Counted from the stretch's first letter, positions 55,353-64,000 are shown. The stretch: 64,000 nucleotides of DNA from an uncultured Hyphomicrobiales bacterium (GCA_903878085.1 CAIRGJ010000023.1:89855-153854); one strand, 5' to 3'. The notes: generated from the letters alone by a model not told the origin. Made by a program: numbers and translations.

Positions 55353-56464
55353 GCGACCAGCCCGCACCGGCGCCGACACCGGACGATCAGCGCTACATGG
55401 CGCTTGCGCTGTCGCTCGGCCGCCGCGGGCTGGGCAATGCCTGGCCTAACCCTGCGGTCGGTGCGGTGATCGTGAAAGACGGCGTCATCGTCGGCCGCGG
55501 CTGGACGCAACCCGGCGGCCGTCCGCACGCCGAAGTCGAGGCCTTGAAGCGGGCGAAGAAAGCCGCGCACGGAGCCACGCTCTACGTCACGCTCGAGCCG
55601 TGCTCGCACACCGGCAAGTCGCCGCCTTGCGCCGACGCCATCATCAAAGCCGGCATCAAGCGCGTCGTGTCGGCGCTGGAAGATCCCAACCCGGAGGTCG
55701 CGGGCCAGGGCCACGAGAAGCTGCGCGCCAAAGGCATTGCGGTCGAGGTGGGCTTAAGCGCCGATGAGGCGCGCCGCGCGCACGCCGGCCACATCACGCG
55801 CCTGCAGCAGGCGCGGCCCTTTGTGACCCTCAAGCTCGCGCTGTCGCAGGACGACAAGATCGGGCTCGCCGGTCGCAAGCCGGTCCAACTCACCGGCGAA
55901 ATCGCGCGCGAGCGCGTGTTCCAGATGCGCGCCCAGCACGACGCCATTCTGGTCGGCATCGGCACGGTGCTGTCGGACAATCCGCATCTGACCTGCCGCC
56001 TGCCGGGCCTGATGGAGCGCTCGCCGGTGCGCGTCGTGCTCGACGCGCGCTTACGCGTGCCGCTGTCGGTGTCGGTGGTGTCGACGGTGAACGATACGCC
56101 GACCTGGGTCTTCACCTCGCACAAGGCCGCGCCGATTGCCGAAGAGATCTTGCAGCACAAGGGCTGCAAGGTGTTCCGCGTCGACGATCACAATGGCGAG
56201 CTCGATCTCAACGCCGTGCTCAAGGTTCTGGCCGAGCAGGGCATCACCCGGCTGATGGTGGAGGGCGGTGCGACGGTCGCGGCTTCGTTCGTCGATGCCG
56301 ATCTGGTCGACGAGGCGGTGCTGCTGCGCGCCGACAAAATCATTGGCGCCGATGGCGTCGCCGCGCTGGAGGGCATGGCGCTGGGCAAGCTCACCGGCAA
56401 AATGACATCGCGCGGCGTCGAGACGCTCGGCGCTGATAGGCTCGAAGTTTTCGAGAGGGCTTAG
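55349..56464 (+). CDS. ribD: Bifunctional riboflavin deaminase/reductase
   Basis: The protein has 371 residues. The N-terminal deaminase has the zinc site [20 protein letters not shown] with [20 protein letters not shown] (His and two Cys). The reductase domain begins near residue 150: [40 protein letters not shown], and [20 protein letters not shown]. It performs the second and third steps of riboflavin synthesis. It is coupled to nrdR by a 4-base overlap. A palindromic repeat separates it from ribE. Confidence 0.97.
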   Translation: MSDQPAPAPTPDDQRYMALALSLGRRGLGNAWPNPAVGAVIVKDGVIVGRGWTQPGGRPHAEVEALKRAKKAAHGATLYVTLEPCSHTGKSPPCADAIIKAGIKRVVSALEDPNPEVAGQGHEKLRAKGIAVEVGLSADEARRAHAGHITRLQQARPFVTLKLALSQDDKIGLAGRKPVQLTGEIARERVFQMRAQHDAILVGIGTVLSDNPHLTCRLPGLMERSPVRVVLDARLRVPLSVSVVSTVNDTPTWVFTSHKAAPIAEEILQHKGCKVFRVDDHNGELDLNAVLKVLAEQGITRLMVEGGATVAASFVDADLVDEAVLLRADKIIGADGVAALEGMALGKLTGKMTSRGVETLGADRLEVFERA

Positions 56465-56491
56465 GATGAATTCGGCGCACCGCTTTCTTCG

Positions 56492-56622
56492 TTCCCCGGG
56501 CGCAGCGCAGCGTGTAACGGTGCGCTGCAGACCCGGGGCCGTCGAGAATTCCGTGTTCGTAGCGACCCCGGATCAGCGGTGCATCACTTCGCTTTCGCTT
56601 CGTGCTGCACCGCGTCCGGGGA
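56492..56622. repeat. CCCGGGCGCAGCGCAGCG repeat, copy 1 (upstream of ribE)
   Basis: It begins TTCCCCGGGCGCAGCGCAGC with GTGCGCTGCAGACCCGGG as an internal inverted repeat and ends CTGCACCGCGTCCGGGG. The same layout recurs at 57264-57395 in the same orientation, bracketing ribE. Confidence 0.85.
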
Positions 56623-56638
56623 AAGAGGTAGCAGCCTA

Positions 56639-57259
56639 ATGTTCACCGGTCTGGTCAGCGATGTCGGCGAAATCCGCTCGGTCCACCCGCGCGCCAACAA
56701 CCTGCACCGCATCACCATCTTTTGCGGCTATGACCGCGCCGGCATCGCGCAGGGCGCGTCGATTGCCTGTTCGGGCGTCTGCCTCACCGTGGTCGATACC
56801 GGCGAGGAGGACGGCCGCACCTGGTTTGCGGTCGACGCCGCCGACGAGACCCTGCGCGTCACCACCGTCGGTCGCTGGCGGCACGGCGCGCGCGTCAATC
56901 TCGAACGCTCGCTGAAGCTCGGCGACGAACTGGGCGGCCATCTGGTCGCCGGCCACGTCGATGGCATCGCCCGCGTTATCGCGCGCGACGATATGACCGA
57001 CAATGCTTCAGTCGTAATGGCGCGTTTCACCTTGTGCGCGCCGCATGAACTGGCCCGTTTCATTGCCGCCAAGGGCTCGGTCGCGCTCGATGGCGTGTCG
57101 CTCACGGTCAATACCGTCGACGGCGACACTTTCTCGGTGCTGATCATCCCGCACACGCTTGCCGTGACGACCTTCGGTACGCTTGCCGAAAATGACGACG
57201 TTAACCTCGAAATCGACACCATGGCGCGCTACGCCGCGCGCCTGATCGAGATGCGCTGA
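56639..57259 (+). CDS. ribE: Riboflavin synthase alpha chain
   Basis: The protein has 206 residues from the ATG at 56639, giving MFTGLVSDVGEIRSVHPRAN, the family start. Two lumazine-binding barrels are visible: SIACSGVCLTVVDTGEEDG with LGDELGGHLVAGHVDGIARV, then SVALDGVSLTVNTVDGDTFS and LIPHTLAVTTFG-like IIPHTLAVTTFGTLAENDDV. It dismutates 6,7-dimethyl-8-ribityllumazine to riboflavin. It is flanked by same-orientation copies of an intergenic repeat that also split it from ribD and ribH. Confidence 0.96.
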   Translation: MFTGLVSDVGEIRSVHPRANNLHRITIFCGYDRAGIAQGASIACSGVCLTVVDTGEEDGRTWFAVDAADETLRVTTVGRWRHGARVNLERSLKLGDELGGHLVAGHVDGIARVIARDDMTDNASVVMARFTLCAPHELARFIAAKGSVALDGVSLTVNTVDGDTFSVLIIPHTLAVTTFGTLAENDDVNLEIDTMARYAARLIEMR

Positions 57260-57263
57260 GACC

Positions 57264-57395
57264 TGTCCCGGGCGCAGCGCAGCGTAAAACGGTGCGCTGC
57301 AGACCCGGGACCGTCACAAATACGGAATTTTGTAAGGCCCCGGATCTGCGTCGCACCACTCCGCTTTCGCTACGCGCTGCGCCGCGTCCGGGGAA
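57264..57395. repeat. CCCGGGCGCAGCGCAGCG repeat, copy 2 (downstream of ribE)
   Basis: TGTCCCGGGCGCAGCGCAGC opens it, with GGTGCGCTGCAGACCCGGGA as inverted partner, and GCGCCGCGTCCGGGGAA ends it. It matches the copy at 56492 in length and direction. Confidence 0.85.
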
Positions 57396-57460
57396 CGCGA
57401 GCCCCTTGTTCGCAGGCCCCGTGCTTGCTACCACGCGGCCTAACCAAGGAATTCGAACTT

Positions 57461-57934
57461 ATGGCCAAGAAAGCAAGCGCCGTTAAAAAGTGCGCTCCGC
57501 TGCGCATCCTGATTGTCGAGGCGCGGTTCTACGAACACATTGCCGATGCGTTGTTGCGCGGCGCCATGAAGGTGCTGGACGAAGCGGGTTGCACCGTCGA
57601 GCGCTTCTCGGTGCCCGGCGCGCTGGAAATTCCCGGCGCCATCGCCATGGCGGCCGCCGCGCGCAAGAAGCAGCCTTATGACGGCGTGGTCGCGCTCGGC
57701 TGCGTCATCCAGGGCGAGACCTATCATTTCGAAATCGTGTCGAACGAGTCGGCGCGCGGCCTGATGGACCTCACGGTCAATCAGCAACTCGCCATCGGCA
57801 ACGGCATCCTCACCGTCGACACGCCGGCGCAGGCCGCCGCGCGCTCGGGCGACGACGACCGCAACAAAGGCGCCGCCGCCGCGCGCGCCGCGCTGGCGAT
57901 GATCGCGCTCAAGCAAACGCTCGCAGGCGCATGA
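57461..57934 (+). CDS. ribH: 6,7-dimethyl-8-ribityllumazine synthase
   Basis: The protein has 157 residues from the ATG at 57461 (AAGGA upstream). It joins the RibB and RibD products into lumazine. [60 protein letters not shown] with the catalytic His and [20 protein letters not shown] are the family landmarks. The residue pattern is that of the RibH1 type of Rhizobiales. The stop overlaps nusB (ATGA). Confidence 0.97.
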   Translation: MAKKASAVKKCAPLRILIVEARFYEHIADALLRGAMKVLDEAGCTVERFSVPGALEIPGAIAMAAAARKKQPYDGVVALGCVIQGETYHFEIVSNESARGLMDLTVNQQLAIGNGILTVDTPAQAAARSGDDDRNKGAAAARAALAMIALKQTLAGA

Positions 57935-58425
57935 TGGCAACGGGCGCGCCCACCGGCGACAAGGACGCGCGTAAAGCCAACAAGCGCGGTGCGGCGCGGT
58001 TGGCCGCGGTGCAGGCGCTGTACCAGATGGATCTCGCCGGCACCGGCTTGAACGAAATCCTCGCCGAGTTCGAAAGCCATTGGCTCGGCCAGGAGGTCGA
58101 GGGCGCGCAATATCTGCCAGCCGAAGCCGCGTTCTTCCGCGATGTCGTGTCGGGCGTGGTGCGCGAGCAGCGCAAACTCGATCCCTTGATCGACGAGGCG
58201 CTGCAGAAGAGCTGGCCGCTCAAGCGCATCGAGGCGGTGCTGCGCGCGGCCTTGCGCGCCGGCGCTTACGAGCTCGATCATCGCCGCGACGTGCCGGCGC
58301 GCGTCGTGGTGTCGGAATATGCTGACGTCGCCGCCGCCTTCGTCGAGCGCGACGAGACCGGCATGGTCAATGCCGTGCTCGATCAGTTGGCGCGCAGCCT
58401 GCGCGCGGCCGAATTCGCCGGGTGA
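57931..58425 (+). CDS. nusB: Transcription antitermination protein NusB
   Basis: The protein has 164 residues. An all-helical RNA-binding protein that, with NusE, loads on boxA of rRNA operons. [20 protein letters not shown] begins the fold, [20 protein letters not shown] follows, and [20 protein letters not shown] with [20 protein letters not shown] and [13 protein letters not shown] complete it. Two adjacent ATGs (57931 and 57934) are both possible; the first overlaps the ribH stop. Confidence 0.96.
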   Translation: MMATGAPTGDKDARKANKRGAARLAAVQALYQMDLAGTGLNEILAEFESHWLGQEVEGAQYLPAEAAFFRDVVSGVVREQRKLDPLIDEALQKSWPLKRIEAVLRAALRAGAYELDHRRDVPARVVVSEYADVAAAFVERDETGMVNAVLDQLARSLRAAEFAG

Positions 58426-58431
58426 GGCAGC

Positions 58432-59421
58432 ATGGCGGACGATCCGACCTCCGCTGAAGACCGGCTCATTGCGAAGCACTTCGCGCCGCTCGCGACGCAC
58501 CCCGGCGCGCTGGGTCTGTCGGACGACGCCGCCTTCATCAAGCCGCCGGCCGGCTGTGACTTGGTGCTCAAGACCGACGCCATCATCGGCGGCGTGCATT
58601 TTTTCAACGACGATGCCGCGCACACCGTCGCCAGCAAGGCGCTGCGCGTGAACCTCTCCGACTTGGCCGCCAAAGGCGCCAAGCCGCTCGGCTTCCTGCT
58701 GTCGCTGGCGCTGCCGAAGGAAACCAACGACGCCTGGCTCGCCGATTTCGCCAACGGTCTGCGCGGCGACGCGGTGCTGTTTTCCTGTCCGCTGTTCGGC
58801 GGCGATACCGACCGCACGCCGGGCCCGGCGACGATCACGATTGCGATGTTCGGCGCGGTGCCGGAAGGCACCATGGTGCGCCGCGCCGGCGCCAAGCCCG
58901 GCGATCTGGTGTTCGTGTCCGGCACCATCGGCGACGCTGCGCTCGGCCTGTTGCTGCGCCGCGGCGATGCCGACTGGAAGCTCGAGCCCGCGCAGCGCCA
59001 GCGTCTCATCTCGCGCTATCTGCTGCCGCTGCCGCGCAACGCGCTGGCCGAAGCCGTGCGCACGCATGCTTCGGCGTCGATGGACGTGTCCGACGGTCTC
59101 GTTGGCGATCTCGCCAAATTGTGCCGCGTGTCGCAGGTCGCGGCCGACATCGACGTCGCGCGCGTGCCGCAGTCCGCTGCCGCGAAAGCCGCAATTGCTC
59201 ACGATGCGGCGCTGCTCGAGACCGCGCTGACCGGCGGCGACGACTACGAGATCCTCTGCACCGTGCCGCTCGGCAAAGCGGACAGCTTTCGCGCCGCGGC
59301 GCAGGCCGCCAACGTCCCGGTGACCAAAATTGGCATCATCGAGGAAGGCGAGGGCGCCCGTTTTCGCGATGCGCAAGGCCAGGAGCTCGCGTTCAGGCGC
59401 GCCTCGTTCAGCCATTTCTGA
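58432..59421 (+). CDS. thiL: Thiamine-monophosphate kinase
   Basis: The protein has 329 residues. It makes thiamine diphosphate from the monophosphate with ATP. SAEDRLIAKHFAPLATHPGA, LSDDAAFIKPPAGCDLVLKT, NLSDLAAKGAKPLGFLLSLA and LFGGDTDRTPGPATITIAMF are the Mg/ATP-binding blocks of the PurM/ThiL fold; SASMDVSDGLVGDLAKLCRV and LTGGDDYEILCTV are also conserved. nusB-thiL order is common in proteobacteria. Seven bases separate it from nusB. Confidence 0.96.
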   Translation: MADDPTSAEDRLIAKHFAPLATHPGALGLSDDAAFIKPPAGCDLVLKTDAIIGGVHFFNDDAAHTVASKALRVNLSDLAAKGAKPLGFLLSLALPKETNDAWLADFANGLRGDAVLFSCPLFGGDTDRTPGPATITIAMFGAVPEGTMVRRAGAKPGDLVFVSGTIGDAALGLLLRRGDADWKLEPAQRQRLISRYLLPLPRNALAEAVRTHASASMDVSDGLVGDLAKLCRVSQVAADIDVARVPQSAAAKAAIAHDAALLETALTGGDDYEILCTVPLGKADSFRAAAQAANVPVTKIGIIEEGEGARFRDAQGQELAFRRASFSHF

Positions 59422-59502
59422 CATATTTCTGACATGGCGGCGGCCGCGCCAGGCGCGCTATAGTCTTAAAAAAACAGTCTCGGGAAACGCCAAGGAATCG
59501 AC

Positions 59503-60720
59503 ATGCACGACATGACGGCAAAGCCGGCCTCGTCAATCCGAAGCCTGGAGAACCAGAAAAACCACCGGCGCTTCCCGACCACCGCCTGGATGCGCCGCGA
59601 GGCGCCGCGCCACGTGCCGCGCTTTGCTTATGAATATGGCGACACCGGCGCCGGCAACGACGTCGGCATCGCCGACAACTGGTCGGCCTTCGACGCCGTC
59701 AAGATCGTGCCACGCTACGGCGTCATGCCGTCGCTGCCGCCGGTCGAAGTCGAACTGTTCGGGACAAAATATGCAGCGCCAATCGGCATCGCGCCGATGG
59801 GCGGGCCGTCGCTAGTCTGGCCCGGCGCCGATCTGTTGATGGCGAAAGCTGCGCAGCGCGCCCGCGTGCCCTATACGCTCAGCGTCGCCGGCGGCGCAAC
59901 AATAGAAGACGCCGCCGCCGCCGCGCCCGATGTGTTCTGGCTGCAACTCTATCGCTTCTGGCACGAGGATCACAAAATCGGTTTCGATCTGGTGCGCCGC
60001 GCCCAGGCCGTCAACGTCAAGGTGCTGACGCTGACGCTCGACGTGCCGGTGCGCACCACGCGTTCGCGCGAAACTTACGCCGGGCTCGCCGGCGAATTTC
60101 GCCCGACGCCGCGCATGATCTACGAGATGATGATAAGGCCGCGCTGGCTCTGGGCGCTGTTGCGCAAGGGCTATCCGCGCTTTGCGACGATTTCGCAATA
60201 TGCCAACAGCACCAACACCAACGAGGTCATCAAATATGCCCGCCAGCGTATGGGCGGCGCGTTCTCGTGGGAAGAGGTCGCGCGTTATCGCGATGCCTGG
60301 AAAGGCCCGATGACGGTGAAGGGCATTCTGCATCCGGCCGACGCCGAGAAGGCGGTGTCGCTCGGCATCGAAGGCATCTGGATGTCGAACCACGGCGGCC
60401 GCCAGATCGAAGCGCTGATGCCGTCGATCGATTGCCTGCCGGGCGTCGCCGCCGCGGTCGGCAAGAAGGCGACCATCCTGCTCGACAGCGGCATCCGCTC
60501 CGGCCAGGACGTGATGCGCGCGCTGGCGCTTGGCGCCGATGCCTGCTTTGCCGGTAAATCTTTCCTGTGGGCGACCGCGGCGCTCGGCGATGCCGGGCCG
60601 GATCAGTTGATCGCGCTCTATATCGACGAGTTGCGCGCCTCGCTCGGCCAGATCGGCGCCCTGTCGCCGGCCGAAGCCCGCAACGCCACCATCCGCCATC
60701 CGGGGAAGATTGAGTTCTGA
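59503..60720 (+). CDS. FMN-dependent alpha-hydroxy-acid dehydrogenase
   Basis: The protein has 405 residues. (beta/alpha)8 flavoprotein of the lactate/mandelate dehydrogenase and glycolate oxidase family: APIGIAPMGGPSLVWPGADL (FMN contact), TLTLDVPVRTTRSRETYAGL, MTVKGILHPADAEKAVSLGI with the FMN Lys, then GIWMSNHGGRQIEALMPSID with the catalytic His-Gly-Gly-Arg-Gln, and LLDSGIRSGQDVMRALALGA binding phosphate. An insert around 205-235 (PRMIYEMMIRPRWLWALLRK) is rich in aromatic residues and may contact the membrane, as in mandelate dehydrogenase. The substrate is unknown. Confidence 0.92.
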   Translation: MHDMTAKPASSIRSLENQKNHRRFPTTAWMRREAPRHVPRFAYEYGDTGAGNDVGIADNWSAFDAVKIVPRYGVMPSLPPVEVELFGTKYAAPIGIAPMGGPSLVWPGADLLMAKAAQRARVPYTLSVAGGATIEDAAAAAPDVFWLQLYRFWHEDHKIGFDLVRRAQAVNVKVLTLTLDVPVRTTRSRETYAGLAGEFRPTPRMIYEMMIRPRWLWALLRKGYPRFATISQYANSTNTNEVIKYARQRMGGAFSWEEVARYRDAWKGPMTVKGILHPADAEKAVSLGIEGIWMSNHGGRQIEALMPSIDCLPGVAAAVGKKATILLDSGIRSGQDVMRALALGADACFAGKSFLWATAALGDAGPDQLIALYIDELRASLGQIGALSPAEARNATIRHPGKIEF

Positions 60721-60860
60721 TTTTCCCTCCCCCGCGAAGCGTGGGGAGGGAAGGTTTGCATCGCGTCAGCGATGCGAACCAGGGTGGGGGCCTTCATGGC
60801 GCAAACCAAATCTCGCCCCCACCCCTGACCCCTCCCCGCGCTTCGCGGGGGAGGGGAATC
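60721..60860. repeat. Full copy of the CCCTCCCC palindromic repeat
   Basis: CCCTCCCCCGCGAAGCGTGG at the left pairs with CTTCGCGGGGGAGGGG at the right, with an inner palindrome GCATCGCGTCAGCGATGCG and GGTGGGGGCC/GGCGC parts. It starts directly after the dehydrogenase stop and is the closest relative of the element at 49461-49633. Confidence 0.85.
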
Positions 60861-60940
60861 AACCCAGCCCTGCACCATCGGCAGTAGCTCCATTCTCTTT
60901 TCGCCGCTAAAGAGAGAATGCCTTTACCGGGAATCGCACC

Positions 60941-62155
60941 ATGTCGGCCATCGCCGAGCCGCTGCAACACGCCTTCGATGACCGGCTCGCCAAGCGCAAT
61001 GCGCTGGTGCTGGCGGTCGCGCAGGCGCTTGCCGGCGGCAACAACACCGTCATCGTTTCCACCTCGAGCATCATCGGCGCCGTGCTGGCGCCGGACAAAG
61101 GCCTCGCCACGCTGCCGATCACCTGCATGGTGCTGGGCATGTGGTTCGGCACGCTGCCGGTAGGCTGGCTAGCGCGTAACTTTGGCCGCCGCTTTGCGTT
61201 GCAGGTCGGATCGTTCTTCGGCATCGCCTCCGGGCTGATTTCCTATACCGCGGTGATGAGTGGCTCGTTCTGGCTGCTGCTGTTCGGCACCTTTTGCGGC
61301 GGACTTTATGCTGCGGCTCATCAATCCTATCGCTTCGCCGCCGCCGATACCGCGAGCGAGGCGTTCCGTCCGAAAGCCGTGTCCTGGGTGCTGGCCGGCG
61401 GCGTGTTCGCCGCCTTGATCGGGCCGCAACTGGTGATCTTCACCAAGGACATGCTGTCGCCGCATCTGTTCGCCGCCAGCTTCCTCGGCCAGTCGGCCTG
61501 CGCGCTGCTCGCGGCCATCGTGCTGATGTTTGTCAAAGTGCCGCCGCTGCCCGCGGTGCGCGCCAGCCAGGGCCGGCCGCTCGGCGACATCGTGCTGGTG
61601 CCGCGCTTCATGGTCGCGGTCGCCTGCGGCGTCGCCAGCTATGGCCTGATGAACATGGTGATGACCTCGGCGCCGCTGGCGATGGTCGGCTGCGGCCATT
61701 CCGTCACCGACGCGACACTCGGCATCCAGTGGCACGTGCTGGCGATGTATGCGCCGAGCTTTTTCACCGGCAGTCTGATTTCGCGCTTCGGCGTCAAGCG
61801 CATCACCGGCATCGGCCTGGCGCTGATCGGCGCCGCCGCCGTGGTCGGCATTGCCGGCACCAGCGTCGCGCATTTCTGGACCGGGCTGGTGCTGCTGGGG
61901 CTGGGCTGGAACCTGTCCTTCATCGGCGCCACCACCATGGTGACGCTGTGCCACCGGCCGGAAGAGCGCAACAAGGTGCAGGCCTTCAACGACTTCCTGA
62001 TCTTCGGCAGCATGGCGGTGACGTCGTTCTCGTCCGGCCAGATGCTGGCTTATCTGAGCTGGCAGGCGATCAACGAAGTGGCGTTCCCGGTCATCGTCGT
62101 CGCGGGTGGGCTGCTGATCTGGCTCCATGTGCGCGGGCGGCCGTCGGCGGTGTGA
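60941..62155 (+). CDS. Major facilitator superfamily transporter
   Basis: The protein has 404 residues with twelve predicted membrane helices. The loop after TM2 reads GWLARNFGRRFALQVGSFFG, the MFS motif A variant (G-x-x-x-x-x-x-G-R-R). FCGGLYAAAHQSYRFAAADT follows and SRFGVKRITGIGLALIGAAA is the second-half equivalent. The central loop (KVPPLPAVRASQGRPLGDIV) is short. No ligand can be inferred; there is no adjacent regulator. A Spy/CpxP-like gene is convergent 32 bases downstream. Confidence 0.9.
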   Translation: MSAIAEPLQHAFDDRLAKRNALVLAVAQALAGGNNTVIVSTSSIIGAVLAPDKGLATLPITCMVLGMWFGTLPVGWLARNFGRRFALQVGSFFGIASGLISYTAVMSGSFWLLLFGTFCGGLYAAAHQSYRFAAADTASEAFRPKAVSWVLAGGVFAALIGPQLVIFTKDMLSPHLFAASFLGQSACALLAAIVLMFVKVPPLPAVRASQGRPLGDIVLVPRFMVAVACGVASYGLMNMVMTSAPLAMVGCGHSVTDATLGIQWHVLAMYAPSFFTGSLISRFGVKRITGIGLALIGAAAVVGIAGTSVAHFWTGLVLLGLGWNLSFIGATTMVTLCHRPEERNKVQAFNDFLIFGSMAVTSFSSGQMLAYLSWQAINEVAFPVIVVAGGLLIWLHVRGRPSAV

Positions 62156-62187
62156 GCGCAGGCCGCCAACTGAAGCGGTCCCGGCTT

Positions 62188-62721
62188 CTACTGCATGTGA
62201 TGGTGCTGCATCGGCGCATCGGAGGCATAGCCGCGCAGCATCGAATAGCGCAGCATTTGGTTGGCTGAAAGAATTTGCACGGTCTGCAAATGATATTTGA
62301 GGTGCGTGTTGCGGAGTTCGGCCTGGGTGATCCCGATCTGTGCCGTCGCCGCTTTCAGACTCTCAGCCGTGACAGTGCGCTCCGCGAATTGCTGGTTGAG
62401 CGCGATTTCCTGCGCCAGCAATTTTTCGCCCAAGGGCACGGACTCGGCCTTCATCGAATCGAATAGCTGCTTGATGCGGTCTTTTTGATCGGCGGAGAGT
62501 TCGAGCTTGTCGGCAAGCTCAAGAACATGGCTCGGGCCTGGGTAGCCATTCAACTCGGCGGGGAGCGCTAAGCCCATGCCGCGGCCGGCCTTGAGGTCCG
62601 CGACCTGTTCATTGGAAAGCGCCTTGATGGCGCGGCTCTGCATCCCGGCGTAGGGCGACTGGGCCAGCGCGGTGCCGGACAAGAGGGCAACGAGACCAAG
62701 AGCGGCGGCGGCGGACTTCAT
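62188..62721 (-). CDS. Spy/CpxP-like periplasmic protein
   Basis: The protein has 177 residues. A signal peptide (MKSAAAALGLVALLSGTALA) is followed by a helical mature part with Leu/Asp/Lys-rich segments, notably LELADKLELSADQKDRIKQL, the LTxxQ-type motif of the Spy/CpxP/heavy-metal-resistance family, and a His/Met-rich tail (DAPMQHHHMQ) that could bind metal. Spy-like proteins act as ATP-independent periplasmic chaperones. GGAG precedes the ATG by 9 bases. No Cpx-like sensor is adjacent. Confidence 0.83.
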   Translation of the reverse strand: MKSAAAALGLVALLSGTALAQSPYAGMQSRAIKALSNEQVADLKAGRGMGLALPAELNGYPGPSHVLELADKLELSADQKDRIKQLFDSMKAESVPLGEKLLAQEIALNQQFAERTVTAESLKAATAQIGITQAELRNTHLKYHLQTVQILSANQMLRYSMLRGYASDAPMQHHHMQ

Positions 62722-62888
62722 GTGAAATCTCCAACTGGATCGGGATATTCTTGCATTCTAACCAAGACAGTGCGGCGTAAATACGGACCGTGCCCGATCC
62801 TGGGGGCTGAAGCGTTCCGATTGCCAGCCGGCCCGCGGCCGCAGCTTGGTAGCGTCTCTGTTTGATTGCGACAAAGGCCGGCTTAGCC

Positions 62889-63488
62889 TTATTTTTCGAA
62901 GATCGAAGCGTAGTGATACGGCGGAATTTCAAGTACCGTTTTGAGCTTTAGCCCGGAATTTGTAACCCCGGCCTCTACCGCTTGAGGCCCTATCCTCAGT
63001 TCGGTTCGAGGACCGCGCGGCTCGCCCAAGATCACGGTTTCCTCGCGCGGTCGCGGGTGCCAATTCACCACCGCGAAAAGACCCGATGGCTTAAGCGCGT
63101 CATAGACTGACTTTGCCAGTCGCGCTCGATCCGGCACGCCATGAAAGGCGTTCGCCATGAAAACGAAATCGACCGGCGAGGGCCATAGCTCCGTGATTTT
63201 GTAAGCATCCCCGACGACGAAATCACAATTGCTGACGTTGTTTTCCGAAAGCCGCTGGCGCGCGACATCTAAAAAGTGCGGATCAATGTCGATGGCCACG
63301 ACGTGGCGTGCGATCTTTGCAATTTGCAGCGTGAACCAGCCGTCGCCCGAACAAAGGTCGATGACATCCATGCCGGGCTTTACGCCAACTTTGGCAAGCA
63401 CACCGGCGGGATCGGGCCACAACGCTTCCCACCATCCGGCGGTTGGCATTTCTGTGCCATCGAAAAATCCCGGCGGCTTCGTTGTCAT
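62889..63488 (-). CDS. Class I SAM-dependent methyltransferase
   Basis: The protein has 199 residues. VGVKPGMDVIDLCSGDGWFT is the Rossmann motif I (D-L-C-S-G-D-G), VVAIDIDPHFLDVARQRLSE motif II, FVVGDAYKITELWPSPVDFV motif III and FMANAFHGVPDRARLAKSVY leads to ALKPSGLFAVVNWHPRPREE. There is no signal or membrane segment. The short C-terminal part suggests a small-molecule substrate. It is divergent from the small basic protein at 63551. Confidence 0.87.
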   Translation of the reverse strand: MTTKPPGFFDGTEMPTAGWWEALWPDPAGVLAKVGVKPGMDVIDLCSGDGWFTLQIAKIARHVVAIDIDPHFLDVARQRLSENNVSNCDFVVGDAYKITELWPSPVDFVFMANAFHGVPDRARLAKSVYDALKPSGLFAVVNWHPRPREETVILGEPRGPRTELRIGPQAVEAGVTNSGLKLKTVLEIPPYHYASIFEK

Positions 63489-63550
63489 GCTTGGCTCGCT
63501 TTATCTTCGCTACTATGGCATGCTTAGCGCTAAGCAGGAGCCTAGCAGCA

Positions 63551-63781
63551 ATGCCCCGCGGACCAAAGGGCGAAAAGCGTCCCGCCGACGCAAACCGGCG
63601 CGCCGTCACGGTCGCGCGGATCGCCACCGGCGAGATCGAGGTAACGGATGACGGCAAGAACGCCGCCGCTGTTGCGCTTGGCCGAATGGGCGGCAAGGCG
63701 CGGGCGGCTGGGATGTCGGCACGCAAGCGGAAAGAAATTGCGAAGAAGGCCGCTGCCGCGCGGTGGCAGAAGTCGTCGTAA
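63551..63781 (+). CDS. Small basic protein with repeated Ala/Lys-rich end
   Basis: The protein has 76 residues. The ATG at 63551 lies ten bases after AGGAG (63536-63540). MPRGPKGEKRPADANRRAVT is a basic N-terminus; the C-terminal half, VALGRMGGKARAAGMSARKR with KEIAKKAAAARWQKSS, matches the G-G-x-A-R-A-x-x-x-S-x-x-x-R-x-x-I-A-x-x-A-A-x-x-R-W pattern seen in many small bacterial proteins. Nucleic-acid binding is plausible given the charge. Frame extension upstream to 63443 is antisense to the methyltransferase and not supported. Confidence 0.72.
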   Translation: MPRGPKGEKRPADANRRAVTVARIATGEIEVTDDGKNAAAVALGRMGGKARAAGMSARKRKEIAKKAAAARWQKSS

Positions 63782-63851
63782 AAATCCATTTGACAGGACC
63801 ATAATCATAGGTTTGTTGTCGTCATCGCCCGATCCACCCGAGGGCGCTGTC

Positions 63852-64000
63852 ATGAGGCGTCGTGAAAGTGGGATCGGATGTGGCGCCCGCGGGTTTGGAG
63901 AAACGCACTCCAGACTCCCGGGCGGCGCCGGACCCCGCCCGGGCACACTAGGGTGCCCCGCGAGGAGCTCGCTGACGGCGTGTCCTTCGGGAGACTGGCC
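63852..64000 (+). other. Open reading frame running off the right edge
   Basis: From ATG at 63852 the frame stays open for 49 codons to the edge (MRRRESGIGCGARGFGETHS and on). It is rich in Gly, Arg and Pro, has no ribosome-binding site and resembles no family I know, so it may be an intergenic repeat rather than a gene. Confidence 0.25.

Noticed and set aside
57781..59424. 547-codon minus-strand frame
   Set aside because: It is opposite nusB and thiL, which have full family motifs and good start sites.

Overview
This window looks like the chromosome of an alphaproteobacterium of the order Hyphomicrobiales (Rhizobiales), close to Bradyrhizobiaceae/Xanthobacteraceae. The evidence is high GC, the gene order rpoZ-rsh-pdxJ-acpS-lepB-rnc-era-recO-parC, a single bifunctional Rsh, an Omp2-type porin, three DUF3551 secreted proteins, an LdtR-type MarR regulator beside 3-hydroxyisobutyrate dehydrogenase, and many palindromic intergenic repeats of rhizobial type. 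It is mostly core genome. I see no prophage, transposase, CRISPR array, restriction or defence cluster, or biosynthetic cluster.

Layout. 0-10 kb: end of an NTF2-like protein, a ModA-like binding protein, gatB, a 600-bp gene-poor stretch ending in a 21-codon lysine-rich microprotein, a GST with a lysine-rich tail, small secreted and membrane proteins among short interspersed repeats, a TPR-glycosyltransferase-like protein and three tandem DUF3551 genes. 10-16 kb: tRNA-Ser(GCU), a major porin with a clear terminator, an alpha/beta hydrolase and a Slt70-type lytic transglycosylase. 16-24 kb: dapA, mscL, a cytochrome/Vgb-type propeller protein, smpB, a membrane glycosyltransferase candidate, a glyoxalase-fold protein and a PrxQ-type peroxiredoxin (overlapping stop/start), a family-5 uracil-DNA glycosylase, a NYN-domain protein and rpoZ. 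24-34 kb: the stringent-response and housekeeping run rsh, pdxJ, acpS, lepB, rnc, era, recO, then parC. Several of these overlap by 4-8 bases, so translational coupling is likely.

34-46 kb: divergent mntR/mntH with two 16-bp palindromic operators, a TPR-methyltransferase of apparently lower GC, bpt, an RDD membrane protein, threonine ammonia-lyase, an orphan molybdenum hydroxylase large subunit, hemB, and a CZB-GGDEF diguanylate cyclase that should sense zinc. 46-52 kb: a valine-degradation set (acyl-CoA dehydrogenase, 3-hydroxyisobutyryl-CoA hydrolase, mmsB) interspersed with a formate/nitrite-type channel, a cupin and two small membrane proteins, followed by ldtR. 53-60 kb: a DUF6898-like protein, glyA, nrdR, ribD, ribE, ribH, nusB, thiL, which is a one-carbon/riboflavin/thiamine run. 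59-64 kb: an FMN alpha-hydroxy-acid dehydrogenase, an MFS transporter, a Spy/CpxP-like protein, a methyltransferase and a small basic protein.

The observations I rate highest are: (1) the hydrolase at 49.6 kb, whose first codons are duplicated on both sides of a palindromic repeat with only synonymous differences; (2) the paired palindromic operators between mntR and mntH; (3) the lysine-rich microprotein with an ideal Shine-Dalgarno; (4) ribE bracketed by two same-orientation repeat copies; (5) two adjacent CTAGTG...CACTAG palindromic elements; and (6) the diguanylate cyclase with intact zinc ligands and I-site.
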